Positions 10,403-20,043 of a DNA stretch of 64,000 nucleotides are shown here, piece by piece (position 1 is the first letter of the stretch; each line of letters begins with the position of its first letter). Location of the stretch: positions 3,182,001 through 3,246,000 of the forward strand of contig CP066701.1 of the NCBI GenBank assembly GCA_016756695.1, read 5' to 3'. The notes under the pieces are model-generated. The model worked only from the letters and a program-made list of their open reading frames with translations. It did no database searches and was not told the DNA's origin. This DNA is from Heyndrickxia sporothermodurans. Lineage in GTDB: Bacteria > Bacillota > Bacilli > Bacillales > Bacillaceae_C. Both the position numbers and the translations under genes were made by a program.

Positions 10403-11143
10403 ATGACCTTTATATTTGCACACCGTGGATCGGCAGGAACACATCCTGAAAATACGATGGAATCATTTATTGCTGCTGAAAAATCAGGTGCAGAAGGGCT
10501 TGAACTTGATGTTCATCTATCTAAAGATGGAGAAATTGTCGTTATTCACGATGAAACGGTGGATCGCACAACAAACGGAAAAGGGTTTGTTCATCAGTTG
10601 ACGGTAGCGGAACTAAAAGAATTGAATGCAAGCTATAAATTTAAAACCTTCCAGTCCTTTATTAGAAGTCCCAAAATACCTACTTTAAAAGAAGTGTTTG
10701 AGTGGATGAGAGGAAATAATCTCCTATGTAATATTGAAATGAAAAATGGAAAAATCATGTATCCGTTATTAGAAGAAAAAGTGATCCAACTGATAAGAGA
10801 TTATCGGTACGAGGAACGAATCATTATTTCTTCGTTTAATCACTATTCGCTTGTACGCTGCTATCAATTGGCTCCTGAATTAGAAACCGCCCCATTATAC
10901 TCGGATGGCTTATATATGCCGTGGATATACGCTAAAGCGATTCATTCGAAAGGATTGCATCCAAACTTTAAGGCAGCACCGAATATGATTATACAAGAGG
11001 CCATGGCTAATGGGATAGCCGTTCGCCCATATACAGTGAATAAAGAAAGTGACATGGAAAGATTAATCGCCATTCAGTGTTCAGCGATTATTACTGACTA
11101 TCCGGAAAAGGCATTTAAAATAAGAAAAAAACTATCAAAATAA
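10403..11143 (+). CDS. Glycerophosphodiester phosphodiesterase (YqiK-like)
   Basis: Hydrolyses glycerophosphodiesters to glycerol 3-phosphate and an alcohol. 246 residues, cytoplasmic (no signal peptide). The GDPD signature HRGSAGTHPENTMESF is at the N-terminus, with further metal/catalytic residues in ELDVHLSKDGEIVVIHDE. TIM-barrel end motif PYTVNKESDM is present. AGGAAGTGACT precedes ATG 10403. In B. subtilis yqiK occupies the same place between spo0A and bkdR. Confidence 0.88.
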   Translation: MTFIFAHRGSAGTHPENTMESFIAAEKSGAEGLELDVHLSKDGEIVVIHDETVDRTTNGKGFVHQLTVAELKELNASYKFKTFQSFIRSPKIPTLKEVFEWMRGNNLLCNIEMKNGKIMYPLLEEKVIQLIRDYRYEERIIISSFNHYSLVRCYQLAPELETAPLYSDGLYMPWIYAKAIHSKGLHPNFKAAPNMIIQEAMANGIAVRPYTVNKESDMERLIAIQCSAIITDYPEKAFKIRKKLSK

Positions 11144-11176
11144 AAAAATCTGCTCAATACACGCAGATTTTTTTAT
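11143..11176. terminator. Bidirectional terminator
   Basis: AAAAAAATCTGC and GCAGATTTTTTT form a stem flanked by A and T runs, serving the rightward phosphodiesterase gene and the leftward DUF2627 gene. Confidence 0.8.
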
Positions 11177-11415
11177 TTAAAACTTTTTCTAAACCGTTTT
11201 TGGACTTTATTTCGTTTTCGATCACGATAAAAAACAAATCCTGCAATAAATCCTAATCCTCCAATAAATAAAACGAGACCTACAAGAAATTGAAGCCACA
11301 AATATGGAAATGGAGGTTGGAGGATTCCAAACAACATATCCCGCATTAATTTAATACCAAGCGCCGCGAAACATCCCGGTATTACCATTATTAATAAAGC
11401 AATAAGACGTATCAT
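11173..11415 (-). CDS. DUF2627 family membrane protein (YqzF-like)
   Basis: 80 residues with two predicted membrane helices (about 3-22 and 42-63) and a very basic C-terminus (YRDRKRNKVQKRFRKSFK). The sequence fits the short Bacillus DUF2627/YqzF family found beside bkdR. Function unknown. Its stop lies within the terminator shared with the convergent phosphodiesterase gene. Confidence 0.8.
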   Translation of the reverse strand: MIRLIALLIMVIPGCFAALGIKLMRDMLFGILQPPFPYLWLQFLVGLVLFIGGLGFIAGFVFYRDRKRNKVQKRFRKSFK

Positions 11416-11586
11416 AAAGGTTCTCCTTAAGTAAATAAACTTAGGTAAATGTTTTATCCAACAAAAAAATCATATAACAACGAAATTATTTGTCAAGCAA
11501 TCGACCCGTTATAAAACTTGAATTTACCTTTAACTATTCATAAAATAAAAGTATGAAATATATTGCATTGTTAGGGGGCTCGAAAC

Positions 11587-13656
11587 TTGCAAAACGTATT
11601 ATTGGTTGGTGGTGGTAAGGGTGGTGCGGCTATTTTAAAAATGCTCGTCGGCAGCAGCATGTTTAAAGTGATAGCGGTTACCGACCCAAACAACAATGCA
11701 GAAGGAATCCAATTGGCTAAAAAAAGGGGCATACAAACAGGGGAGAACTGGAAAGATTTTTTAGATGATTCCATTGATATCATTATCGAAGTTACGGGAG
11801 ATGAAGCTGTTTTTCAAGAAATTCTTCAAGTTCGTAATAAACACACTGTTTTAATTCCTGGGAGTGTTGCTTATTTAATCGCAACATTGATGGAGGAAAA
11901 AGAAGAGCTGATATCAACTTTACAAGATGAAACGTATAAGCATAATCTGATATTTAATTCAACAGATGAAGCTATGGTTGTAATAGACACGGAAGAAAAG
12001 ATTATATTTTTTAACAAAAGTGCTGAAAGAATGACAGAAGTTCCGATCGCAGATGCGATAGGTAAACATATTGTCGATGTTATTCCGAAAAGTCAATTAC
12101 CTAGGGTAATTTCAACTAGAAGAATTGAAGCAAATCAAGAAACAGTGCTTGATAATGGACTGAAAATTATAACGACGCGGATACCGATTATAAATGAAAA
12201 GAATATTGTTATTGGTGCGATTGCTGTTTTTAAAGATATTACTGAAGTAGTCAATTTAGCCGAAGAAATTACAAATTTAAAAGAAATTCAAACGATGTTA
12301 GAAGCAATTATTCATTCAAGTGATGATGCAATATCTGTAGTTGATGAAAATGGACGAGGAATATTAATTAACCCCGCTTATACCCGAATCACTGGATTAA
12401 CGAAGGAGCAAGTAATCGGAAAACCGGCAACTATTGATATTTCCGAAGGGGAAAGTATGCATTTAAAGGTCATACAAACGAGAAAAGCGATTCGTGGAAC
12501 GAAAATGCGCGTAGGACCAATGAAAAAAGAAGTCATTGTAAATGTCGCTCCAATTATTGTCGATGGAATTTTAAAAGGGAGTGTTGGGGTTATTCATGAC
12601 GTTACAGAAATTCAATCGCTGACAAAAGAATTGGACCGGGCACGGCAAATTATTAGAAATTTAGAAGCAAAATATACATTTGAGGATATTATCTCCAATT
12701 CGGAAGAAATGGATATTGCAGTTGAACAAGCAAAATTAGGGGCAAAAACCCCTGTAACGATTTTACTAAGGGGAGAGTCAGGAACTGGGAAGGAACTTTT
12801 TGCTCATGCGATACATAATGCAAGCGATCGAAAGTATAATAAATTCATTCGTGTGAATTGTGCCGCAATCTCGGAATCATTATTGGAAAGTGAATTATTT
12901 GGTTACGAAGAAGGAGCATTTTCAGGAGCAAAGAGAGGTGGCAAAAGGGGACTTTTCGAAGAAGCGAACAACGGGAGTATCTTTTTAGATGAAATTGGCG
13001 AACTAAGTGCTAATACGCAAGCAAAATTGCTAAGGGTTTTGCAGGAAAATGAGATTGTCCGCGTCGGTGGGACTAAACCTATCCCAATCAATGTTAGAAT
13101 TATTGCGGCAACACATGTAAATTTAGAAAAGGCGATTGCAGATAAATCATTTCGTGAAGATCTTTATTATCGAATAAATAGAATGCCGATTCAAATTCCT
13201 CCCCTAAGAAATAGGAAAACGGAAATACCGCTTTTATGCCAAAAGCTAATTCAAAAGCTTAATCAGGATTATGGAAGAAATGTAGAGGGGATTACGAAAG
13301 AGGCCTTGGTAAAACTAATGGATTACGATTGGCCGGGAAATGTTCGTGAATTGGAGAATATTTTAAGTCGAGCAATCATTTTTATGGGCTATAATGAAGC
13401 ACAAATTGATCAGCAACATATTCTTGTATTATCCAATAAAAAAGATATTCAACATGCCTCCACCTACTCCGAAACAACGACAGCTGAACAAGATTTAACT
13501 ACTCTTGTAGAGAGCTATGAGAGAAATGTCATTCAACAAGTATTGGAGAAAAACAATGGAAATAAGACAGCAACAGCAAAGCAACTAGGTGTATCAATTA
13601 GAAATTTATATTACAAGTTAGAAAAATTTAAGCTTGCAAATAATAACATGCAATAA
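11587..13656 (+). CDS. bkdR: Sigma-54-dependent activator BkdR
   Basis: Activator of the branched-chain keto-acid operon with sigma-54 (SigL). 689 residues: an N-terminal NAD-binding-like region ([16 protein letters not shown]), two PAS domains (about 115-220 and 240-345), the AAA+ domain and a Fis-type HTH at the C-terminus ([20 protein letters not shown]). Walker A GESGTGKE near residue 396; Walker B FLDEIGEL. The sigma-54 contact loop reads GAFSGA (443-448) where most family members have GAFTGA. TTG start with AGGGGG upstream. A -24/-12 promoter lies just downstream of the gene. Confidence 0.93.
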   Translation: MQNVLLVGGGKGGAAILKMLVGSSMFKVIAVTDPNNNAEGIQLAKKRGIQTGENWKDFLDDSIDIIIEVTGDEAVFQEILQVRNKHTVLIPGSVAYLIATLMEEKEELISTLQDETYKHNLIFNSTDEAMVVIDTEEKIIFFNKSAERMTEVPIADAIGKHIVDVIPKSQLPRVISTRRIEANQETVLDNGLKIITTRIPIINEKNIVIGAIAVFKDITEVVNLAEEITNLKEIQTMLEAIIHSSDDAISVVDENGRGILINPAYTRITGLTKEQVIGKPATIDISEGESMHLKVIQTRKAIRGTKMRVGPMKKEVIVNVAPIIVDGILKGSVGVIHDVTEIQSLTKELDRARQIIRNLEAKYTFEDIISNSEEMDIAVEQAKLGAKTPVTILLRGESGTGKELFAHAIHNASDRKYNKFIRVNCAAISESLLESELFGYEEGAFSGAKRGGKRGLFEEANNGSIFLDEIGELSANTQAKLLRVLQENEIVRVGGTKPIPINVRIIAATHVNLEKAIADKSFREDLYYRINRMPIQIPPLRNRKTEIPLLCQKLIQKLNQDYGRNVEGITKEALVKLMDYDWPGNVRELENILSRAIIFMGYNEAQIDQQHILVLSNKKDIQHASTYSETTTAEQDLTTLVESYERNVIQQVLEKNNGNKTATAKQLGVSIRNLYYKLEKFKLANNNMQ

Positions 13657-13735
13657 TTTGCGTAGTTTGAAAAAAATTGCACGAGTTTTGGTAGTTAAAA
13701 TTTTATTAATACTGATTTAAATGCTATAATTTAAT

Positions 13736-13752
13736 TGGCATGAAAATTGCAT
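13736..13752 (+). promoter_or_regulatory. Sigma-54 (-24/-12) promoter of the bkd operon
   Basis: TGGCA (13736-13740) and TTGCAT (13747-13752) place GG and GC exactly 10 bases apart, the strict sigma-54 spacing. It is located between bkdR, which encodes a sigma-54 activator, and the first operon gene. BkdR binding sites could not be defined by eye. Confidence 0.8.
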
Positions 13753-13800
13753 CAGTACATAGAGTACGGATTTTTATATAAAGGGGTTGAGGCAGCACAT

Positions 13801-13958
13801 ATGGATTTAGACACAATACTTAACCGTGCAACCCAACAAAATAAAGTAAAAGTAGCAATTGCAGCTGCGAGAAGATTACGAGGTATTGGAAGCGGTTTCA
13901 TTTGAGACGAAAAGAATTATATTTATTAGCACTAGCGATTTGTTCTGCTAAATTATAA
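13801..13958 (+). pseudogene. ptb: ptb remnant: phosphate butyryltransferase with almost all of the gene deleted
   Basis: At the place where ptb stands in B. subtilis only two short pieces remain. From ATG 13801 (well-spaced GGGGTTGAGG upstream) the first ~25 codons read MDLDTILNRATQQNKVKVA, resembling a Ptb N-terminus; the frame stops at 13903-13905. In another frame, 13908-13958 encodes RKELYLLALAICSAKL then stop, resembling the Ptb C-terminal KLYSIALAIC motif. About 250 codons in between are missing. The comparison with Ptb is from memory of the B. subtilis protein. The gene cannot make an active enzyme. Confidence 0.75.
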
Positions 13959-13976
13959 AGAGATGGAGAGATTGAA

Positions 13977-15074
13977 ATGAAAATTTTTGAATATATGGGA
14001 AAATACGATTATGAACAATTATTATTTTGTCAAGATGAACAATCTGGCTTAAAAGCAATTATTGCGATTCATGATACTACTTTAGGACCTGCATTAGGTG
14101 GGACAAGGATGTGGACATATGCTTCTGAGGATGCAGCCATTGAAGATGCACTACGTTTAGCTAGAGGGATGACATACAAAAATGCAGCAGCTGGGCTAAA
14201 CTTAGGCGGAGGGAAAACAGTTATTATTGGTGACCCTCGCAAAGATAAAAATGAAGAAATGTTTCGGGCATTTGGCCGTTTCATCCAAGGTTTAAACGGT
14301 CGCTATATTACTGCAGAAGATGTAGGTACAACTGTTGCTGATATGGATTTAATACATGAGGAAACAAATTTTGTTACAGGTATTTCACCAGCATTTGGTT
14401 CTTCCGGTAACCCATCACCAGTAACTGCTTATGGATGTTATGTTGGCATGAAAGCTGCAGCAAATGAAGCATTTGGAACGGATTCACTTGAAGGACTAAC
14501 GGTTTCTGTTCAAGGTGTAGGAAACGTTGCTTTTGAACTTTGCCGTTATTTACATGAAGAAGGCGCGAAATTAATCGTGACGGATATTAACAAAGAAGCT
14601 GTGCAAAGAGCTGTGGAACAATTTGGTGCCGAAGCTGTCGATCCTAATGATATTTATGGTGTAAACAGCGATATTTTTGCGCCATGTGCATTGGGTGCGA
14701 TTATTAATGATGAAACAATTCCTCAATTAAAAGCAAAGGTAATTGCAGGTTCAGCTAATAATCAATTAAAAGAAACACGTCATGGTGACCAAATTCATAA
14801 AATGGGAATTGTTTATGCACCAGATTACGTTATCAATGCTGGTGGAGTAATCAATGTTGCGGATGAATTATATGGATATAATCCTGAACGTGCGATGAAA
14901 AAAGTTGAAGGAATTTATAATAATGTGGCAAAAGTAATCGAAATTTCAAAACGTGACGGCATTCCAACATACGTAGCTGCTGATAGAATGGCGGAAGAGC
15001 GAATTGCTAAAGTATCCAAATCAAGAAGTCAATTTTTACTAAATAACCGTCATATTTTAAGTTATCGTGCTTAG
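13977..15074 (+). CDS. bcd: Leucine (branched-chain amino acid) dehydrogenase
   Basis: Oxidatively deaminates Leu, Val and Ile to the keto acids used by the Bkd complex, with NAD. 365 residues, full length. N-terminal catalytic domain with [10 protein letters not shown] and the lysine-containing [13 protein letters not shown]; Rossmann motif [15 protein letters not shown] in the NAD domain. GGAGAG precedes ATG 13977. It is now the first intact gene after the sigma-54 promoter because ptb is reduced to a remnant. A strong hairpin follows the gene. Confidence 0.94.
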   Translation: MKIFEYMGKYDYEQLLFCQDEQSGLKAIIAIHDTTLGPALGGTRMWTYASEDAAIEDALRLARGMTYKNAAAGLNLGGGKTVIIGDPRKDKNEEMFRAFGRFIQGLNGRYITAEDVGTTVADMDLIHEETNFVTGISPAFGSSGNPSPVTAYGCYVGMKAAANEAFGTDSLEGLTVSVQGVGNVAFELCRYLHEEGAKLIVTDINKEAVQRAVEQFGAEAVDPNDIYGVNSDIFAPCALGAIINDETIPQLKAKVIAGSANNQLKETRHGDQIHKMGIVYAPDYVINAGGVINVADELYGYNPERAMKKVEGIYNNVAKVIEISKRDGIPTYVAADRMAEERIAKVSKSRSQFLLNNRHILSYRA

Positions 15075-15076
15075 TC

Positions 15077-15121
15077 AATAAATATCAATGAATCAGCTTA
15101 GCTGATTCATTGATATTTATT
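15077..15121 (+). terminator. Perfect 21-bp hairpin between bcd and lpdV
   Basis: A perfect inverted repeat with 21-bp arms (15077-15097 and 15101-15121) and a 3-base loop (TTA). The arm is A+T-rich and the right arm ends in TTTATT, so it may work as a terminator or attenuator, splitting bcd from the downstream bkd genes. In B. subtilis buk occupies this gap. Confidence 0.65.
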
Positions 15122-15215
15122 TCTTCATAGGTGTGGAAAATGTGAAGGTATATCAGAATGTAATGAGAAAAATGAATTTAAAATAGAATGTTTTTATAGG
15201 AATGGAGGAATAAGC

Positions 15216-16640
15216 TTGGCACAGGAATATGATTTAGTCATTCTTGGCGGTGGCACAGGTGGTTATGTAGCTGCGATTCGGGCATCACAATTAGGTCTTA
15301 AAACAGCAATCGTTGAAAAAGGACTTTTAGGCGGAACCTGTTTACATAAAGGATGTATACCTAGCAAAGCCTTACTACGCAGTGCAGAAGTATATGCGAC
15401 AGCGAAAAAAAGTGAGGAATATGGTATTTCAATTGGTGACATCCAACTTAATTTCTCCCATGTGCAAGAACGAAAAGAAAAGATAGTCGAGCAATTACAT
15501 CGCGGTGTTCAACATTTAATGAAACAGGGAAAAATCGATGTTTATGAAGGAATAGGAAGAATATTAGGACCATCAATTTTTTCTCCAATGCCTGGAACGA
15601 TATCTGTTGAATTAAATAATGGGAAAGAAAATGAGATGCTCATTCCAAAAAACGTGATCATTGCTACCGGATCTCGTCCAAGATCTCTTCCGGGATTGGA
15701 TATTGATGGTTCCTTTGTTCTTTCATCAGATGAAGCACTACAACTAAAAGAATTACCTAAATCTATGATTATCGTAGGTGGCGGTGTGATTGGGATAGAA
15801 TGGGCTTCCATGTTAAATGATTTTGGTGTCGATGTAACCGTTATTGAATATGCTGATCGTATTGTACCAACAGAAGATCATGAAATATCAAAAGAAGCAG
15901 CGAGAATTCTCAAAAAGAAAGGCATTAAAATTGTTACCTCAGCTAAAGTTTTATCAGAAACTTTAGTTAAGGAAGATGACCAAGTGTCAATATCTGCTGA
16001 AATTAAAGGTGAGAACCAAACTTTTACCGGGGAAAAGATTTTAGTGTCTGTCGGCAGAATCGCCAACACCGAAAATATTGGTTTGCAAAATACGGAAATT
16101 AAAGTAGAAAAAGGCTACATCCAAGTAAATGAATATTACCAGACAAAGGAAACTCATATTTATGCGATTGGTGATGTTATTGGCGGATTGCAGCTTGCAC
16201 ATGTAGCTTCACATGAAGGAATTGTAGCGGTTGAGCACATGGCGAGTAAGAAACCAACACCTATCGATTATTCGCTAGTATCGAAGTGTATTTATAGTAA
16301 TCCGGAAATGGCAAGTGTTGGATTAACAGAAAACGAAGCAAAAGAAAAAGGATATAATGTTAAAATTGGTAAATTCTCATTTAAAGCAATTGGAAAAGCA
16401 TTAGTATATGGCGAATCCGATGGTTTTGTGAAAATTATTGCTGATAAAGATACAGATGATATTCTTGGTGTCCATATGATTGGACCTCATGTGACAGATA
16501 TGATATCCGAGGCTGGCTTAGCAAGAGTATTAGATGCAACACCGTGGGAAATCGGGCATACGATCCACCCGCATCCATCCTTAAGTGAAGCGATTGGTGA
16601 AGCTGCTTTAGCTGTAGATGGTAAAGCAATCCATTCGTAA
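15216..16640 (+). CDS. lpdV: Dihydrolipoyl dehydrogenase (E3 of branched-chain keto-acid dehydrogenase)
   Basis: Reoxidises the dihydrolipoyl group of the E2 subunit with FAD and NAD. 474 residues. FAD motif ILGGGTGGYVAAI (9-21); redox-active disulfide Cys42/Cys47 in GGTCLHKGCIPSK; NAD motif IIVGGGVIGIEWASML; C-terminal active-site base region HPHPSLSEA. TTG start at 15216 preceded by GGAGG. It heads a compact block lpdV-bkdAA-bkdAB-bkdB with gaps of about 30 bases, so one E1-E2-E3 complex is encoded. Confidence 0.94.
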   Translation: MAQEYDLVILGGGTGGYVAAIRASQLGLKTAIVEKGLLGGTCLHKGCIPSKALLRSAEVYATAKKSEEYGISIGDIQLNFSHVQERKEKIVEQLHRGVQHLMKQGKIDVYEGIGRILGPSIFSPMPGTISVELNNGKENEMLIPKNVIIATGSRPRSLPGLDIDGSFVLSSDEALQLKELPKSMIIVGGGVIGIEWASMLNDFGVDVTVIEYADRIVPTEDHEISKEAARILKKKGIKIVTSAKVLSETLVKEDDQVSISAEIKGENQTFTGEKILVSVGRIANTENIGLQNTEIKVEKGYIQVNEYYQTKETHIYAIGDVIGGLQLAHVASHEGIVAVEHMASKKPTPIDYSLVSKCIYSNPEMASVGLTENEAKEKGYNVKIGKFSFKAIGKALVYGESDGFVKIIADKDTDDILGVHMIGPHVTDMISEAGLARVLDATPWEIGHTIHPHPSLSEAIGEAALAVDGKAIHS

Positions 16641-16676
16641 TATGAATAAAATAAGAAATTTAGGAGGTAAAAAGTG

Positions 16677-17672
16677 ATGGCTGAAAACCGACATAAAGAA
16701 CTAGGTTTGAGTGACGAAACCGTATTGGAAATGTATGAAACGATGTTGTTGGCACGCCGTATCGATGAAAGGATGTGGCTTTTAAACCGCTCAGGAAAAA
16801 TTCCATTTGTTATTTCTTGTCAAGGTCAAGAAGCTGCACAAGTTGGTGCTGCCTTTGCATTAGATCGTAATAAGGATTATGTATTACCGTATTATCGTGA
16901 TCTTGGTGTCGTTTTAACCTTTGGTATGACTCCAAAGGAATTAATGTTATCGGGATTTGCTAAAGCAGAAGACCCGAATTCTGGTGGCCGTCAAATGCCG
17001 GGACATTTTGGTCAAAAGAAGAACCGTATTGTAACAGGATCGTCTCCGGTTACAACCCAAGTGCCACATGCAGTTGGTATTGCTCTGGCGGGTAAAATGG
17101 AAAATAAAGACTTAGTTACATTTGTGACATTCGGTGAAGGTTCATCAAACCAAGGGGACTTCCATGAAGGAGCAAACTTTGCTGGAGTACATAAGTTGCC
17201 GGTAATTTTCATGTGTGAAAACAATAAATATGCTATATCTGTTCCAATCGAAAAACAGTTAGCATGTGAGAAAGTATCTGATCGAGCGATTGGATATGGC
17301 ATGCCTGGTGTTACTGTTGATGGTAATAATCCATTAGACGTATATAGAGCGGTTAAGGAAGCAGCAGAAAGAGGGCGACGTGGTGAAGGTCCGACACTTA
17401 TCGAAGCTGTATCTTACCGTTTAACTGCACACTCTTCAGATGATGATGATCGCTCATATCGTTCGCCTGATGAAGTCGCGGAAGCAAAAACGAAAGATTC
17501 TATTATCACGTTCGGTGCCTATTTAAAAGAAACAGGTATTATGAATGATGAGCTTGAAAAAGAAATCAATGATCGTGTAATGAAAATTGTCAATGAAGCA
17601 ACTGATTATGCTGAAAATGCTCCTTATGCAGATGCAGAGGACGCATTAAAATATGTATACGGGAACGAATAA
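16677..17672 (+). CDS. bkdAA: 2-oxoisovalerate dehydrogenase E1 alpha subunit
   Basis: Alpha chain of the thiamine-diphosphate E1 component that decarboxylates branched-chain 2-oxo acids. About 331 residues. The ThDP-binding stretch TFGEGSSNQGDFHEGANFA and the ENNKYAISVP loop are clear. GTG 16674 and ATG 16677 are both possible; AGGAGG at 16662-16667 suits either and I prefer the ATG. It lies 34 bases after lpdV. Confidence 0.94.
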   Translation: MAENRHKELGLSDETVLEMYETMLLARRIDERMWLLNRSGKIPFVISCQGQEAAQVGAAFALDRNKDYVLPYYRDLGVVLTFGMTPKELMLSGFAKAEDPNSGGRQMPGHFGQKKNRIVTGSSPVTTQVPHAVGIALAGKMENKDLVTFVTFGEGSSNQGDFHEGANFAGVHKLPVIFMCENNKYAISVPIEKQLACEKVSDRAIGYGMPGVTVDGNNPLDVYRAVKEAAERGRRGEGPTLIEAVSYRLTAHSSDDDDRSYRSPDEVAEAKTKDSIITFGAYLKETGIMNDELEKEINDRVMKIVNEATDYAENAPYADAEDALKYVYGNE

Positions 17673-17704
17673 TAAATGAGACGTGAGAACAGGAGGGAAA
17701 TAAA

Positions 17705-18688
17705 ATGCCAGTGATGTCATATATTGATGCAGTAACTACTGCAATACGTGAAGAAATGGAAAGGGATCCGAAGGTTTTCGTACTTGGTGAAGACGTTGGG
17801 AAAAAAGGTGGAGTGTTTAAAGCGACTCACGGTTTATACGATCAATTCGGTGAAGATCGTGTTATAGATACGCCATTAGCGGAATCAGCGATAGTAGGTG
17901 TTGGGATTGGTGCAGCAATGTATGGAATGAGACCGATAGCGGAAATGCAATTTGCTGATTTCATTATGCCGGCTGTCAATCAAATTATTTCTGAAGCAGC
18001 AAAAATTAGATACCGTTCAAACAATGATTGGAATTGCCCAATCGTCATTCGGGCGCCATATGGTGGCGGAGTCCATGGAGCCTTGTATCATTCTCAGTCT
18101 GTCGAAGCCGTATTTGCTAATCAACCAGGCTTGAAAATTGTGATGCCTTCTACTCCTTATGATGTGAAAGGATTATTAAAAGCTGCGATTCGAGATGAAG
18201 ATCCTGTTCTTTTCTTTGAGCATAAACGTGCGTATCGCTTAATTAAAGGAGAAGTTCCAGACGATGATTATGTCTTACCAATCGGAAAAGCGGATGTCAA
18301 ACGCCAAGGTGAGGATATCACGGTTATTACATACGGTTTATCCGTCCATTTCGCTCTTCAAGCGGCTGAGCGCTTAGCTCAAGATGGAATAGAAGCCCAT
18401 ATATTAGATCTTCGTACAGTCTATCCACTCGATAAAGAAGCAATCATCGAGGCTGCATCTAAAACAGGAAAAGTTTTACTTGTAACAGAAGACAATAAAG
18501 AAGGCAGCATTATGAGTGAAGTATCCGCAATTATAGCAGAAAATTGTTTATTCGATCTTGATGCACCGATTATGAGATTGGCCGGCCCAGATGTTCCAGC
18601 AATGCCATATGCACCAACAATGGAAAAATATTTTATGATCAATCCAGATAAAGTTGAAAAAGCGATGAGAGAATTGGCTGAATACTAA
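17705..18688 (+). CDS. bkdAB: 2-oxoisovalerate dehydrogenase E1 beta subunit
   Basis: Beta chain of the branched-chain E1 component. 327 residues. Features of the transketolase-like beta family: LGEDVGKKGGVFKAT near residue 28, FADFIMPAVNQI, the active-site region APYGGGVHGALYHSQS, and a C-terminal transketolase domain with LVTEDNKEG. AGGAGGG precedes ATG 17705. It is 32 bases after the alpha subunit and 29 before the E2 gene. Confidence 0.95.
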   Translation: MPVMSYIDAVTTAIREEMERDPKVFVLGEDVGKKGGVFKATHGLYDQFGEDRVIDTPLAESAIVGVGIGAAMYGMRPIAEMQFADFIMPAVNQIISEAAKIRYRSNNDWNCPIVIRAPYGGGVHGALYHSQSVEAVFANQPGLKIVMPSTPYDVKGLLKAAIRDEDPVLFFEHKRAYRLIKGEVPDDDYVLPIGKADVKRQGEDITVITYGLSVHFALQAAERLAQDGIEAHILDLRTVYPLDKEAIIEAASKTGKVLLVTEDNKEGSIMSEVSAIIAENCLFDLDAPIMRLAGPDVPAMPYAPTMEKYFMINPDKVEKAMRELAEY

Positions 18689-18717
18689 TCCAATGTCTTA
18701 AAAGGAGGTTACTTAAA

Positions 18718-19998
18718 TTGCCATTAGAAAAGATAACGATGCCTCAATTAGGTGAAAGTGTAACAGAGGGTACTATTAGTAAATGGTTAGTATCCCCGGG
18801 GGATCACGTTAACAAATACGATCCAATCGCAGAAGTGATGACAGATAAAGTGAATGCAGAAGTACCTTCTTCATTTACTGGGGTGATAAAAGAATTAATC
18901 GCCGACGAAGGAGATACGTTAGAAGTCGGTGAAGTGATTTGTATGATGGATGTAGAAGGCAGTAATGGTGCACCATCTGAAAAAGTAGACACGCCTACAG
19001 AGGAAAAAGTGAATGAGTCCACACAAGATAAGAACGAAACGACTGTTGCGAAAAATGACAAAGGAAAAGTTCGCTATTCCCCAGCCGTTCTTAAACTTTC
19101 ACAGGAGCATGATATTGACCTTTCTTTAGTAAATGGTACCGGCAAGGACGGAAGAATTACACGTAAAGATTTACTTAAAATTATTGAATCCGGTCATATT
19201 CCAACTACAAATACCGTATCTGAAAAAGAAGTATCTGAAGGTAAGCAACCTGCTGCATCAAAACCAGCTGCACCAGCGGTAAACATTCCTACATTACCTG
19301 GTGATATTGAAATTCCAGTAAGTGGTGTAAGAAAAGCGATTGCAAGTAATATGCTAAGAAGTAAACATGAAGCACCACATGCTTGGACAATGATGGAAGT
19401 GGATGTAACGAATCTTGTTGAATACCGCGATTCGATTAAAGGCGACTTTAAAAAGCGAGAAGGCTTTAATATCACCTATTTTGCGTTCTTCGTTAAAGCA
19501 GTTGCACAAGCATTGAAAGAATTTCCACAAATCAATTCTATGTGGGCAGGAGACAAAATTATTCAAAAGAAAGATATTAATATTTCAATTGCCGTTGCAA
19601 CGGACGATGCCTTATTCGTACCTGTTATTAAAAATGCAGATGATAAGTCTGTTAAAGGAATTGCTCGTGATATTTTTGAACTTGCCAATAAAGTTCGTAC
19701 AGGAACATTGAAGGCAGATGAAATGCAGGGTGGTACTTTTACAGTAAATAATACGGGTTCGTTTGGTTCTGTTCAATCAATGGGAATTATTAACTACCCA
19801 CAAGCTGCGATTCTTCAAGTAGAATCAATCGTCAAACGTCCGGTCGTAATGAACAATGGAATGATAGCTGTACGTGATATGGTAAATATATGTATGTCAC
19901 TCGATCACCGTGTACTCGATGGATTAATTTGTGGCCGCTTCCTCCAACGTGTGAAGCAAATCCTTGAAAACATATCTAAAGAAACATCAGTCTATTGA
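18718..19998 (+). CDS. bkdB: Dihydrolipoyl acyltransferase E2 of the branched-chain complex
   Basis: Core of the complex; transfers the branched acyl group to CoA. 426 residues in three parts: a lipoyl domain (1-77) with the lipoylated Lys44 in VMTDKVNAEVPS; a charged linker; a peripheral-subunit-binding domain (about 118-153, RYSPAVLKLSQEHDID); an Ala/Pro-rich linker; and the catalytic domain with LDHRVLDG near the C-terminus. TTG start at 18718 with AAAGGAGG upstream. Last gene of the block, followed by a strong terminator. Confidence 0.94.
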   Translation: MPLEKITMPQLGESVTEGTISKWLVSPGDHVNKYDPIAEVMTDKVNAEVPSSFTGVIKELIADEGDTLEVGEVICMMDVEGSNGAPSEKVDTPTEEKVNESTQDKNETTVAKNDKGKVRYSPAVLKLSQEHDIDLSLVNGTGKDGRITRKDLLKIIESGHIPTTNTVSEKEVSEGKQPAASKPAAPAVNIPTLPGDIEIPVSGVRKAIASNMLRSKHEAPHAWTMMEVDVTNLVEYRDSIKGDFKKREGFNITYFAFFVKAVAQALKEFPQINSMWAGDKIIQKKDINISIAVATDDALFVPVIKNADDKSVKGIARDIFELANKVRTGTLKADEMQGGTFTVNNTGSFGSVQSMGIINYPQAAILQVESIVKRPVVMNNGMIAVRDMVNICMSLDHRVLDGLICGRFLQRVKQILENISKETSVY

Positions 19999-20001
19999 TC
20001 A

Positions 20002-20042
20002 AAATGTCCCAAAAGCAATCAATGCTTTTTGGGACATTTTCT
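20002..20042 (+). terminator. Terminator at the end of the bkd block
   Basis: AAATGTCCCAAAAGCA and TGCTTTTTGGGACATTT form a long stem ending in T-rich sequence, placed 4 bases after the bkdB stop and next to the stop of the convergent corA-like gene; probably works in both directions. Confidence 0.85.
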
Positions 20043-20043
20043 A

